Made by a program: the position numbers and the translations under genes. The notes below the pieces were generated by a model, which was not told the DNA's origin, made no database searches, and worked only from the letters and a program-made list of their open reading frames with translations. Shown one piece after another: positions 13,560-22,456 of a DNA stretch of 28,537 nt; positions within the stretch are counted from its first letter, which is position 1, and each line of letters begins with the position of its first letter. The DNA is from Fimenecus sp051881435 (GTDB lineage Bacteria > Bacillota > Clostridia > Oscillospirales > Acutalibacteraceae). The DNA lies in contig JBJEPW010000037.1 of NCBI GenBank assembly GCA_051881435.1, positions 1 through 28,537 on the forward strand, given 5' to 3'.

Positions 13560-16500
13560 GTGCTTAACATTATTACGGGCAGAACAGGCAGCGGAAAAAC
13601 CCGTTATATCCGTTCTCTTGCGGCGCAGTCGGCGCAGGAGGAAAATGGCAAAACGGTTATAATTGTGCCCGAACAGTTTTCCTTTGAAACCGAAAAGGGA
13701 ATGTTGTCCCTGCTGGGTAATGAAAAAATAAATAATGTTGAGATTTTAAGCTTTTCACGCCTTGCGGAAAGGCTTTTGACCGATTACGGCAGGCTTAATA
13801 AAAAAATAGCCGACGACGGCACCCGCGCGGTGCTCATGAGCCTTGCCATTGAAACTCTTGAAGATAAAATCACCGTTTTCAACCGTTACAGAAAATCTCC
13901 CGCACTCATAAGCGAACTGTTGAATTTTTACAGAGAACTGAAAAAGTGCTGTATTCCCGTAAGTCAGCTTAGTGAGCTTTCAAAAAAAGTGAAAAAAGCA
14001 ACCTTTTCTCAAAAGCTTGCGGAACTTTCCCTTATTTTCGATTGCTATGAAGCCCTGTTAAATCAAAAATTCAGCGACGACTGTATGCTTTTTGATATGC
14101 TTTACGATTTGTTAGGCGAGGTGTGTCCTTTTGTGGGCAAAAAGGTGTTCGTGGACGCATTTTCGGGCTTTTCGGCGCAGGAATATAAAATACTTGAAAG
14201 AATAATTTCAACCGCCGATGAAACATATGTTACCTTTTGTTGTGACACGCAGAAAAACAACGGCCGTTATGAGCTTTTTTATAACGCTCAAACGGAAATT
14301 AAAAAGCTTAAAGCCGTTGCAAAGCGCGCAGGCGTTAAAATTGCACCAGAAAAAATCCTGTATTCCAAAAGAGAGTTTAAGGCGGAACCGCTTAATATTC
14401 TCGAAGAAAATCTGTTTTCGTCAAGCGGATTTGTTTACGGAAAAACGGCAAATTGCATTTCGCTGATGCCCTGCCGTACCGTAGCCGAGGAGTGTGATTC
14501 CGTAGCGGCGGAGATTAAACGCCTTGCCCGTGAGGAGGGGTACAGATACCGTGATATCGCCGTAATTGAACGGGGCGGAGCATATAAAAACGAGTTGCTT
14601 TCCTCTTTCAGAAAATACGGAATTGATTACTTTGAGGATAACCGTCAGCCCGTGCTCAATCAGCCGCTTATGGCATTTATGATGTCACTTTTTGATTTGC
14701 TTATTGACGGATTCGGGACGGAAACCGTGCTCCGCTTCTTGAAAACGGGGCTTTACGGATTTTCAGCCCTTGAAATCGCGGCAGTTGAGGACTATTCCTT
14801 TACATGGCGAATAAACGGATCGGATTGGACAAATGTATGGACTCAAAACCCCGATGGCTTCGGCGTGGATTTCACCGATGAAAACAAAAAAGAGCTTGAA
14901 AAACTTAATGCTCTGCGTGAAAAAATTGTAGGGCCCGTATTGTCTTTAAAAAACAGAATAACCGATACAGACGGGGAAACCGTATCCGCCGAGCTTTTCG
15001 CCTTTTTGCGCAGGGCGGGAATTGACGAAAATCTTAAATACTTTACCAATGTGCTTGCAGAGGGCGGAGAAACAGACCTTTCCCTTGAACAAGGCAGAAT
15101 ATGGCGCATTTTAGCCGATATTCTCGACAGTCTTTATTCAGCCCTGGGAAAAACTTCCGTGTCCGTGGGGCGCTATCGCGAACTTTTTGAAATACTTGCC
15201 GCGTCAAAGGACTTGGGGCAAATCCCCGGAGGAATAGACGAGGTAATTATGGGCAGTGCCGACCGAATGAGGGCGGCGGCGCCGAAGGCTGTGTTTATTG
15301 TGGGCGCAAATACGGGAGTTTTTCCTGCCGAGTGCGGCGGCGGAGTTTTGTTAAGCGACAGCGAGCGCTGTGAGCTTATGCAAAACGGAGCCGATATTGT
15401 GAGCAATCTTGAATATAACAGCGTAAGCGAAAGGTTTATTGCATATCACGCCATGACTCTTGCAACCGAAAAGCTGTATGTTTCATACAGCTCAATAGGC
15501 AGTGATTCCTCCGCACTTACTCCCTCGGAGCTTGTAACGGAGATTAAAAGCATATTCCCCGAGTGTGCCGTGCTTAAAACCGATTCTTTAATACGGATTG
15601 AAAGCCGCCGTTCTGCGTTTACCGCATATGCGGGGGAGAAAAGCAGCAATTCCGTTCTTGAAGCAACGCTTTATAAATATTTTGAAGAAAGCGGTTCCGA
15701 AACAGAGCTTGCAATGATTGAAAAAATCGGCAAAAAGCACTTTGCATTGGAAAACAGCAGTACCGCAACCGAGCTTTTCGGTAAAAATATGTATATTTCC
15801 GCTTCAAAAACCGAGAAGTATTATAAATGCCCCTTTGAGTATTTCTGCGAGTTCGGTATAAAGGCCAAGCCGCGTCGGGAGGCTGTGATGGACCCTGCCC
15901 AAACGGGTACTCTTGTTCACTATGCTCTCGAACGCTTTATGCGTGAAAATCCCAAGGGTGTATTTGAAAAGTATTCAAAATCAGTTGTGGAGGAAAAGAC
16001 CGCCGCTATTATTGATGAGTATGTTTGCGAAAAGCTTGGCGGATACAGCGATAAAAACAGTTCCTTCCTGCGCTCAATTAACTTAATAAAAGAGAATACC
16101 GCGGGAATTGCTATGCAGCTTGTTGAGGAATTTTCTCATTGCCGTTTTGTGCCCGTGGATTTTGAGCTTTCAATAAATAACGACGGTGAAATTGCGCCGT
16201 ATTTCATTGAGTTGCCTGACGGCGGAACGGTAAAAATCATAGGCAGTGTTGACCGTGTAGATAAATATGAAACCGATGAAAATACTTTTATCAGAGTAAT
16301 CGATTATAAAACAGGCGGGAAAAAATTTGAATTGGGCGAAGTGCTTTCAGGGCTCAATATGCAAATGCTCATATACTTGTTTGCAATCTGGCAAAACGGC
16401 GGAGAACGCTACGGTAATGTTGCGCCTGCGGGAATACTGTATTTTCAGGCTAAAAACAGCCGTGCCACACGCTCAAATCTGACAAGATATGACGATGCGC

Positions 16501-16883
16501 AAAAGGTTAAAGCCGAATTGCAAAAAAGCCTGAAAATGAGCGGTATGGTGCTGAATAATGTTGATGTTATAGATGCTATGGAGCAGGGGGGCGCAGGCGT
16601 TTATATACCCGCAAAGATTGCAAAGGACGGAAATGCTTCGGGCAATGTAATTTCATTGGGCTCCTTTGAAAACCTTAAAAACCGTGTGAATAAACTGATT
16701 TGCGATATGGCAGAATGCTTGCACATGGGTGAAATTGATGCCATTCCCACCGAGGACGCCTGTAAGTATTGCAAATACAGCGATATTTGCAAGCGTGAGG
16801 ACGATGACACCGTGCGTGAAATCAAAAAAATAGGCTTTGCGGACGCAATAAATATGTTGGGAGATGATATAAATGAGCACTGA
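13560..16883 (+). CDS. addB: ATP-dependent helicase/nuclease subunit B
   Basis: A 1107-residue subunit of AddAB, which processes double-strand DNA ends for recombination repair. The N-terminus has a Walker A motif (GRTGSGKT, residues 7-14). Most of the middle is a degenerate helicase-like fold. The C-terminal nuclease has VIDYKTGGKK with Asp915 and Lys917. The iron-sulfur cluster Cys set is complete: Cys757 in KCPFEYF, and Cys1068, Cys1071 and Cys1077 in CKYCKYSDIC. Length is close to Bacillus AddB (about 1166). Translation starts at a GTG at 13560 with AGGTG just upstream, inside the end of the GH27 gene. It overlaps addA by 11 bp. Confidence 0.96.
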   Translation: MLNIITGRTGSGKTRYIRSLAAQSAQEENGKTVIIVPEQFSFETEKGMLSLLGNEKINNVEILSFSRLAERLLTDYGRLNKKIADDGTRAVLMSLAIETLEDKITVFNRYRKSPALISELLNFYRELKKCCIPVSQLSELSKKVKKATFSQKLAELSLIFDCYEALLNQKFSDDCMLFDMLYDLLGEVCPFVGKKVFVDAFSGFSAQEYKILERIISTADETYVTFCCDTQKNNGRYELFYNAQTEIKKLKAVAKRAGVKIAPEKILYSKREFKAEPLNILEENLFSSSGFVYGKTANCISLMPCRTVAEECDSVAAEIKRLAREEGYRYRDIAVIERGGAYKNELLSSFRKYGIDYFEDNRQPVLNQPLMAFMMSLFDLLIDGFGTETVLRFLKTGLYGFSALEIAAVEDYSFTWRINGSDWTNVWTQNPDGFGVDFTDENKKELEKLNALREKIVGPVLSLKNRITDTDGETVSAELFAFLRRAGIDENLKYFTNVLAEGGETDLSLEQGRIWRILADILDSLYSALGKTSVSVGRYRELFEILAASKDLGQIPGGIDEVIMGSADRMRAAAPKAVFIVGANTGVFPAECGGGVLLSDSERCELMQNGADIVSNLEYNSVSERFIAYHAMTLATEKLYVSYSSIGSDSSALTPSELVTEIKSIFPECAVLKTDSLIRIESRRSAFTAYAGEKSSNSVLEATLYKYFEESGSETELAMIEKIGKKHFALENSSTATELFGKNMYISASKTEKYYKCPFEYFCEFGIKAKPRREAVMDPAQTGTLVHYALERFMRENPKGVFEKYSKSVVEEKTAAIIDEYVCEKLGGYSDKNSSFLRSINLIKENTAGIAMQLVEEFSHCRFVPVDFELSINNDGEIAPYFIELPDGGTVKIIGSVDRVDKYETDENTFIRVIDYKTGGKKFELGEVLSGLNMQMLIYLFAIWQNGGERYGNVAPAGILYFQAKNSRATRSNLTRYDDAQKVKAELQKSLKMSGMVLNNVDVIDAMEQGGAGVYIPAKIAKDGNASGNVISLGSFENLKNRVNKLICDMAECLHMGEIDAIPTEDACKYCKYSDICKREDDDTVREIKKIGFADAINMLGDDINEH

Positions 16884-19800
16884 TTGGACTCCGTCACAGA
16901 AAAATGCCATTGAAGCGCGTGGCGGCACTGTTCTTGTTTCCGCGGCGGCAGGCTCGGGAAAAACCGCAGTGCTCGTTCAGCGCGTAATTGAGCGCCTTAC
17001 CGATAAAGAGTCTCCCGTAAATGTGGAAAACCTGCTTGTTGTAACCTTTGCAAAAGCGGCGGCGGCGGAAATGCGTGAGCGAATTTCCAAAGCACTTTCA
17101 AAAAAAATCGAAGAAAACCCCACCGATTCCTTTCTCAAAAGGCAGAAAATGTTTCTTCCCAACGCAGGAATATGCACAATGGACAGCTTTTGTCAGAAAC
17201 TTGTAAAGGAAAACTTTCAAAAGCTTGATATTTTGCCCGATTTCTCCCTGATGAGCGAGCCCGAGCATAAAATACTTAAACGCGATATTGCTGAACAGGT
17301 TTTGGAAGAAATGTACGCGGAAAACAGCAGCGATACCGCAATGATGCTTGATTTGTTTTCAAACGGGAGAAATGACGAAAACCTTATAAATTCAATCCTT
17401 TCCATATACGATTTCTCTATGGCGGCACCCGACCCTGAAAAGTGGATAGAAAAGCATTTTTCCTATTATTTTGAAAACTGCTCCGCCGAACAAAGCATAT
17501 GGGGAAAGTATGCCCTTAAAAGACTTTCGGAAACGGCGAAATATATAACCGTAAAAATTGATAAAATAATTCTCGATGCAGGGGACGGAAAGTTAGGCGG
17601 CGTTGCCCGCGAAAACCTTGAAAGCGTTGAAAACCAACTCCTTTCGGTGATTTCCTTAATTGAAAATCAAGGCGATTGGGACGATATTAAAAATACCCTG
17701 GACAGTATCGGCTTTTCCTCTTTCGGCAGATTTAAGGAAGAGGAAAAAGACGAACTTTTCTTTGAAATTAAGGAACGCTATATGTCTGTCAAGGACGATG
17801 TGGGAAAAGCGCAGAAAATACTTTGCTGTTATTCCGATGAATTTACGGAGGATATGGAGTATCTGCGCCCTGTAATGTCTTCTTTCAAGCGTTGCGTACT
17901 GCGTTTTTCTGAACTTCTGTTATCGGTCAAAAAAGAGAAAAACACATATTATTTTTCCGATATTCTTCATATGACGCTGAAATTACTCGTTGTCTGCAAT
18001 GACGACGGTACAATGCAAAAAACCGATTTGGCAAAAGAGCTTTCCGATACATACGATGAAATCCTCATTGACGAATTTCAGGATACAAACGAAGCGCAAA
18101 ATGCTCTTTTTGACGCCATATCGAAAAACTCCGAAAATAAATTTATGGTGGGCGATGTAAAGCAAAGCATTTACCGATTCCGTCAGGCAATGCCTGAAAT
18201 ATTCATTTCATTGAAAGACGCTTTTTCGGAGTATAATGCAGTCCGATATCCTGCTAACATTTCTCTGGACCGTAATTTCAGAAGCCGAAAAGGTGTTGTT
18301 GATGCAGTTAATTTCTTTTTCAATATTCTCATGACGCGCAAAATGGGCGATATTGATTATAAAAACGGCGAACAGCTTGTTTTTGCGGCAGATTATTCGG
18401 AGAGCGATAATTGCGATACGCAGGTACATATAGTAACCTCGTCCTCGCCCAAAGCCTCAAATCTTGAAAATGAGTCAAGATATATAGCAGGGCTTATTAA
18501 CGATATTGTGAACAGCGGACTTAAAGTGGGCAGAAAAGGGGAGGAACGCCCCGTGCGCTACGGCGATATATGTATTCTTATGCGCACATTGAAAAACAAG
18601 GCACCCGTGGTGGCACGCACGCTGACCGCGGCGGGAATTCCCGTGCATTTCAAGAAAAACGGCGGCTTTTTTGACAACGCGGAAATCGTTACAATGATTT
18701 CACTTTTAAGGGTAATTGACAATCCTGTTCAGGATGTTCCCCTTGTTTCCGTAATGCTGTCACCTATGTTCCCTTTTACCGAGGACGATATAGCGTCTAT
18801 GAGATGCCGCAGCAGAAAATCCTCTGTTTACGGTATGCTCACGGAAAACTATGAAACTGACGGAAAGGTGAAATATTTTCTTGATACAATAAATCTTTTG
18901 CGTACTCTCTCTGTTACATTAAGCGTTGGTGAGCTTATCCGCCGAGTTTTCGAGATAACCTCTTACGACAGCGTTGTGGGCGCTATGAATAACGGTGAAA
19001 AAAGAGCCCTCAACCTGCGTATGCTTATATCTTATGCAGAAGCCTATGAGAGCAACGGAAAGAACGGACTGTCGGGCTTTATCCGTTATGTGGATAAACT
19101 GCGCCGCAACAATTTCGATTTGGAAGACGCCAATACCGTTTCCGAAAACGACAATGTTGTCAGAATTATGAGTATTCACAAAAGCAAGGGGCTTGAATTC
19201 CCCGTGGTTATCCTTGCGAACTGTTCGGAAGAATTTGCAAAAGATAACAGAAGTAAAGCCCTTACCGATAAAACAATGGGTATCGGCGCTTTAAGATATG
19301 ATAAGTCTTTGAACAAAGAGTTTGAAACACAAACCTATACTTCGGTAAAGCTTAAAAACGAATATGAGGATTTGTGCGAGGCTATGCGTGTGCTATATGT
19401 CGCCATGACAAGAGCAAAGGAAAAGCTTTATATCGTGGGCAGTATGTATTCTCCCCGGGAAACTGTGAGAAAGCTTTATTGCGGCCGCTATACAGGCTTT
19501 GACGAAAATTCAGTGGCGTTGTCTCATTGTCAGAGCTTTATGCAGTGGATAATGCTTGCAATGCTTTATCACCCCGAGGCAGGGGACTTTATAAGGGAAT
19601 GCGGAATTTTAAACAGAAGCTTTGTTTTTGCCGACAGCCGTATTTCCCTTATAATCGCCGACCCGCCTGAGGAGCAGGAAATTGAGGAGTCGGAACAGGA
19701 AAAAGCTTTGCCCGATGATGCCCTTTTAACTGAAATCCGAAAAAAAGCGTCATATGTTTATCCCTATGCCCGGCTTGCAGGTACAGCCCTAAAATATACT

Positions 19801-20391
19801 GCCTCCAATATGGATAAAAATGTAAGCTTGCAGTACCTTGCGGCGGAAAATCCTGCATTTATGGGTGCAGAGGAATTAACTCCCGCACAGAGAGGTACAT
19901 TAACACATAGGTTTATGGAAAAATGCGATTTCATTTCGGCGGGTAACAGCGTAAACCAAGAGCTTGAACGGTTAATAAATGAAGGAGTATTTACCGAAAA
20001 AGAATCAAAGGCAATCAATACCGACAAAATAAAAGCATTTTTCAAAAGCGATATGTTTAAGCGTATTTCTTCTGCCGAGAGTTTCCATCGTGAAAGCGAG
20101 TTTACAATGAGTATTCCCGTTTCGGATATTAACCCGACGGCTGATTGTGACCTTTCAAATGAAAATGCGGTTGTTCAGGGCGTTATTGACGGGCTTATAA
20201 TTAACGGCACAAGCGGCGAGGTAATAGATTATAAAACCGATAGAGTGAAGACGGAAGAAGAACTTATAGAAAAGTATATACAGCAAATGCGCATATACAA
20301 AACCGCCGCCGAGGAGTGCTTCGGGCTTGAAAATGTAAAGGTAACCCTGTATTCTTTCAGCCTTTCAAAGGAAATTCAAATAAACTTGTAA
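16873..20391 (+). CDS. addA: ATP-dependent helicase/nuclease subunit A
   Basis: A 1172-residue UvrD-like superfamily 1 helicase with a C-terminal RecB-type nuclease, partner of AddB. The Q motif and Walker A lie at residues 5-31 (WTPSQKNAIE, SAAAGSGKT with Lys30). Motif II is LIDEFQDTNEAQ near residue 398. Motif IV/V region includes VRIMSIHKSKGLEFPVV, and motif VI is RVLYVAMTRAKEKLYI. The nuclease motif EVIDYKTDRV carries Asp1119 and Lys1121. A helicase plus nuclease of this length is usual (Bacillus AddA about 1230). The ATG at 16873 lies inside the end of addB, in the order addB-addA typical of Firmicutes. Confidence 0.97.
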   Translation: MSTDWTPSQKNAIEARGGTVLVSAAAGSGKTAVLVQRVIERLTDKESPVNVENLLVVTFAKAAAAEMRERISKALSKKIEENPTDSFLKRQKMFLPNAGICTMDSFCQKLVKENFQKLDILPDFSLMSEPEHKILKRDIAEQVLEEMYAENSSDTAMMLDLFSNGRNDENLINSILSIYDFSMAAPDPEKWIEKHFSYYFENCSAEQSIWGKYALKRLSETAKYITVKIDKIILDAGDGKLGGVARENLESVENQLLSVISLIENQGDWDDIKNTLDSIGFSSFGRFKEEEKDELFFEIKERYMSVKDDVGKAQKILCCYSDEFTEDMEYLRPVMSSFKRCVLRFSELLLSVKKEKNTYYFSDILHMTLKLLVVCNDDGTMQKTDLAKELSDTYDEILIDEFQDTNEAQNALFDAISKNSENKFMVGDVKQSIYRFRQAMPEIFISLKDAFSEYNAVRYPANISLDRNFRSRKGVVDAVNFFFNILMTRKMGDIDYKNGEQLVFAADYSESDNCDTQVHIVTSSSPKASNLENESRYIAGLINDIVNSGLKVGRKGEERPVRYGDICILMRTLKNKAPVVARTLTAAGIPVHFKKNGGFFDNAEIVTMISLLRVIDNPVQDVPLVSVMLSPMFPFTEDDIASMRCRSRKSSVYGMLTENYETDGKVKYFLDTINLLRTLSVTLSVGELIRRVFEITSYDSVVGAMNNGEKRALNLRMLISYAEAYESNGKNGLSGFIRYVDKLRRNNFDLEDANTVSENDNVVRIMSIHKSKGLEFPVVILANCSEEFAKDNRSKALTDKTMGIGALRYDKSLNKEFETQTYTSVKLKNEYEDLCEAMRVLYVAMTRAKEKLYIVGSMYSPRETVRKLYCGRYTGFDENSVALSHCQSFMQWIMLAMLYHPEAGDFIRECGILNRSFVFADSRISLIIADPPEEQEIEESEQEKALPDDALLTEIRKKASYVYPYARLAGTALKYTASNMDKNVSLQYLAAENPAFMGAEELTPAQRGTLTHRFMEKCDFISAGNSVNQELERLINEGVFTEKESKAINTDKIKAFFKSDMFKRISSAESFHRESEFTMSIPVSDINPTADCDLSNENAVVQGVIDGLIINGTSGEVIDYKTDRVKTEEELIEKYIQQMRIYKTAAEECFGLENVKVTLYSFSLSKEIQINL

Positions 20392-20399
20392 AAAAATAC

Positions 20400-20428
20400 T
20401 TGATTTTTGTATTTTCTTGTGCTAAACT
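20400..20428 (+). promoter_or_regulatory. Promoter of rpmE
   Basis: TTGATT (20400-20405), a 17-bp spacer and TAAACT (20423-20428) lie just after the addA stop and 43 bp before the L31 start, so rpmE has its own promoter. Confidence 0.65.
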
Positions 20429-20471
20429 TATTAGGCTATGTAAATCAGTATCCCGAAAGAGGTGACAATTC

Positions 20472-20678
20472 ATGAAACAGGGAATCCATCCTGAGTATAA
20501 AACAACAACAGTAAAGTGCGCTTGCGGTGCAACATTTGAAACCCGTTCAACTAAAGATGATTTGAAAGTTGATATCTGCTCAAATTGCCACCCGTTCTTC
20601 ACCGGTAAACAAAAGCTTGTTGATACCGGCGGACGCGTTGACAGATTTAACAAGCGTTACAATCTTGAATCCAAATAA
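20472..20678 (+). CDS. rpmE: Large ribosomal subunit protein L31, zinc-binding form
   Basis: A 68-residue protein of the 50S subunit. The N-terminus MKQGIHPEYKTTTVKCACG and the GGRVDRFNKRY end are characteristic of L31. It is the zinc-binding (C+) type, with Cys16, Cys18, Cys36 and Cys39. A zinc-free paralogue (rpmE2 type) would lack these. AAAGAGGTGA gives a good ribosome site. It has its own promoter and terminator between addA and the YigZ-type gene. Confidence 0.97.
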   Translation: MKQGIHPEYKTTTVKCACGATFETRSTKDDLKVDICSNCHPFFTGKQKLVDTGGRVDRFNKRYNLESK

Positions 20679-20683
20679 CATAC

Positions 20684-20711
20684 AGGTGGTACTATGTACC
20701 ACCTTTTGTTT
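20684..20711 (+). terminator. Terminator of rpmE
   Basis: A perfect 9-bp stem (AGGTGGTAC 20684-20692 with GTACCACCT 20696-20704), a 3-nt loop and TTTGTTTT follow the L31 stop by six bases. Confidence 0.85.
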
Positions 20712-20737
20712 TATGTAATAAAAAAGAGGTGAACTCC

Positions 20738-21361
20738 GTGCCCGAGGAATACAGAACTGTCAAGCAGTTTAACAGCGATGAGTATATCGTAAAGCGTTCC
20801 CGATTTATCGGCTACGCCAAACCCGTTGTGTCCGTTGATGAGGCAAACGCCTTTATAGCGGAGATTAAGTCAAAGCATTGGGACGCAACTCATAATGTAT
20901 ATGCCTATATTCTCCGTGAGGGCGGAGTTAAAAGGTATTCCGACGACGGCGAGCCTCAGGGAACGGCAGGAGTACCTGTGCTTGATGTGCTGGAAAAGGA
21001 GCGCCTTGTGGATACTGCCGTAGTCGTTACACGCTATTTCGGCGGTATTCTGCTTGGGGGCGGCGGGCTGGTTCGTGCATACTCACACAGTGCAAAAATA
21101 GCCGTTGACAGCGCAAAAATAATAACAATGGCGCTTTGCCTTGATTTGAAAATCGAGTGTGATTATAACTTTTACGGCAAGCTGGGCGCTTTTTTATCGT
21201 CTGAAAATACGGTTATTCTCGATACTGTGTTTACTGACAGCGTGACTGTAATTTTTCGGATTAAAAAGGATTTTTACGAGCGTTTTTCGGCAAAACTTAC
21301 GGATTTAAGCAACGGAAAGACCGAAGCCGAGGTAATTTCCGAGAATTTCTGCGAATTTTAA
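20738..21361 (+). CDS. yigZ: YigZ/IMPACT-family protein
   Basis: About 207 residues. The N-terminal UPF0029/IMPACT domain (about 1-125) has the hallmark AYILREGG, RYSDDGEPQGTAG and RYFGGILLGGGGLVRAYS stretches. The C-terminal ~70 residues form the ferredoxin-like DUF1949 domain. Its biochemical role is not settled; the eukaryotic IMPACT relatives act on translation control through GCN2. Two in-frame GTG codons compete as start. The one at 20738 is preferred because AGAGGTGA (20725-20732) is placed correctly for it and would overlap the one at 20729. Bacterial members are around 205-215 residues. It is a single gene between a terminator and the dgt-dnaG-rpoD group. Confidence 0.9.
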   Translation: MPEEYRTVKQFNSDEYIVKRSRFIGYAKPVVSVDEANAFIAEIKSKHWDATHNVYAYILREGGVKRYSDDGEPQGTAGVPVLDVLEKERLVDTAVVVTRYFGGILLGGGGLVRAYSHSAKIAVDSAKIITMALCLDLKIECDYNFYGKLGAFLSSENTVILDTVFTDSVTVIFRIKKDFYERFSAKLTDLSNGKTEAEVISENFCEF

Positions 21362-21440
21362 ATTTTTTTTGAAAAAATAAAGGGATTTTTTGATTTCGGT
21401 TGTATATATCTATTGGAACAGTAAAGGGAGGGCATAAATT

Positions 21441-22454
21441 ATGACGGTTCGTGAAAGACTTGAAAACAATGAAAAGTTAATACTGTCGGAAAATGCGTGC
21501 CTTTCCGTGAATAGTAAGGGCAGAGAGCGTCAGGAGGAAAAATGTCCACTGCGTACAGATTTTCAGCGCGACCGTGACAGGATAATTCATTCAAACTCTT
21601 TCCGCCGCTTAAAGCACAAAACACAGGTTTTCCTCTCTCCCGAGGGGGACCATTACAGAACACGCCTTACCCACACTCTTGAAGTGTCGCAAATCGCCCG
21701 TACAATCGCCAACGGTCTTTCTTTAAACGGAGATTTGACCGAGGCTATATCTTTGGGGCACGATTTGGGGCATACGCCTTTCGGCCATGCAGGGGAGCGG
21801 GCGCTGAACAGCGTTTTTCCCGGCGGATTCCGCCATTATGAGCAGAGCCTTCGCGTGGTAGAAAAGCTTGAAAAGGGTGGCAACGGCTTAAACCTTACAT
21901 ATGAGGTGCGGGACGGTATTGTGTGCCACACAAGGGGTAAAGAGGCAGATACTCTTGAAGGCAGGATTGTAAAGCTTGCCGATAAAATCGCATACATAAA
22001 TCACGATATTGACGATGCTGTGCGTGCAGGCGTAATGTGCGAGGAGGATATTCCTCTTGAAATCCGCAAAGCGCTTGGCTTTACCAAATCCGCAAGAATA
22101 AACACAATGGTTGTGGATACGGTAACTCACAGCACGGACGATATTGTTTTTTCTCCCAAGGTTCAACAGCCTTTTGACGAGCTTCACAAGTTTATGTTTG
22201 AAAAGGTATATACAAATCCAAGATGTAAGGGTGAAGAAACGAAGGCGATTGATGTAATTTGCAGGCTGTATTATTATTTCACGGAAAAACCGGAAAAAAT
22301 ACCGCAGGCATATCATTACATAATCGAAAACGAGGGTAAAGAGCGCGCCGCCTGCGATTATATTGCAGGAATGAGCGACCGATATCTTTTGAGCATTTAC
22401 AAAAAAATATTTATCCCCGATTCATGGGTTGATATTGGACTTGAGGAGGGATAG
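21441..22454 (+). CDS. dgt: dGTPase-like HD-domain dNTP triphosphohydrolase
   Basis: A 337-residue HD-superfamily protein of the deoxyguanosinetriphosphate triphosphohydrolase-like group, which hydrolyses dNTPs to deoxynucleoside and triphosphate. The N-terminal motif FRRLKHKTQVF and HYRTRLTHTLEVSQIAR lead to the metal site: His78, His107-Asp108 (LGHDLGHTPFGHAGE) and a later Asp in KLADKIAYINHDIDDA. The length fits the short dGTPase-like class, not the ~500-residue E. coli Dgt. GGGAGGG precedes the ATG. It ends 2 bp before dnaG, so dNTP control, priming and the main sigma factor are co-transcribed. Exact nucleotide preference cannot be told from sequence. Confidence 0.93.
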   Translation: MTVRERLENNEKLILSENACLSVNSKGRERQEEKCPLRTDFQRDRDRIIHSNSFRRLKHKTQVFLSPEGDHYRTRLTHTLEVSQIARTIANGLSLNGDLTEAISLGHDLGHTPFGHAGERALNSVFPGGFRHYEQSLRVVEKLEKGGNGLNLTYEVRDGIVCHTRGKEADTLEGRIVKLADKIAYINHDIDDAVRAGVMCEEDIPLEIRKALGFTKSARINTMVVDTVTHSTDDIVFSPKVQQPFDELHKFMFEKVYTNPRCKGEETKAIDVICRLYYYFTEKPEKIPQAYHYIIENEGKERAACDYIAGMSDRYLLSIYKKIFIPDSWVDIGLEEG

Positions 22455-22456
22455 TA

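Noticed and set aside
21362..21440. Promoter directly upstream of dgt
   Set aside because: A/T-rich with TTGATT and TATATA strings, but no pair with 16-18 bp spacing; a promoter is likely here but I could not place it.
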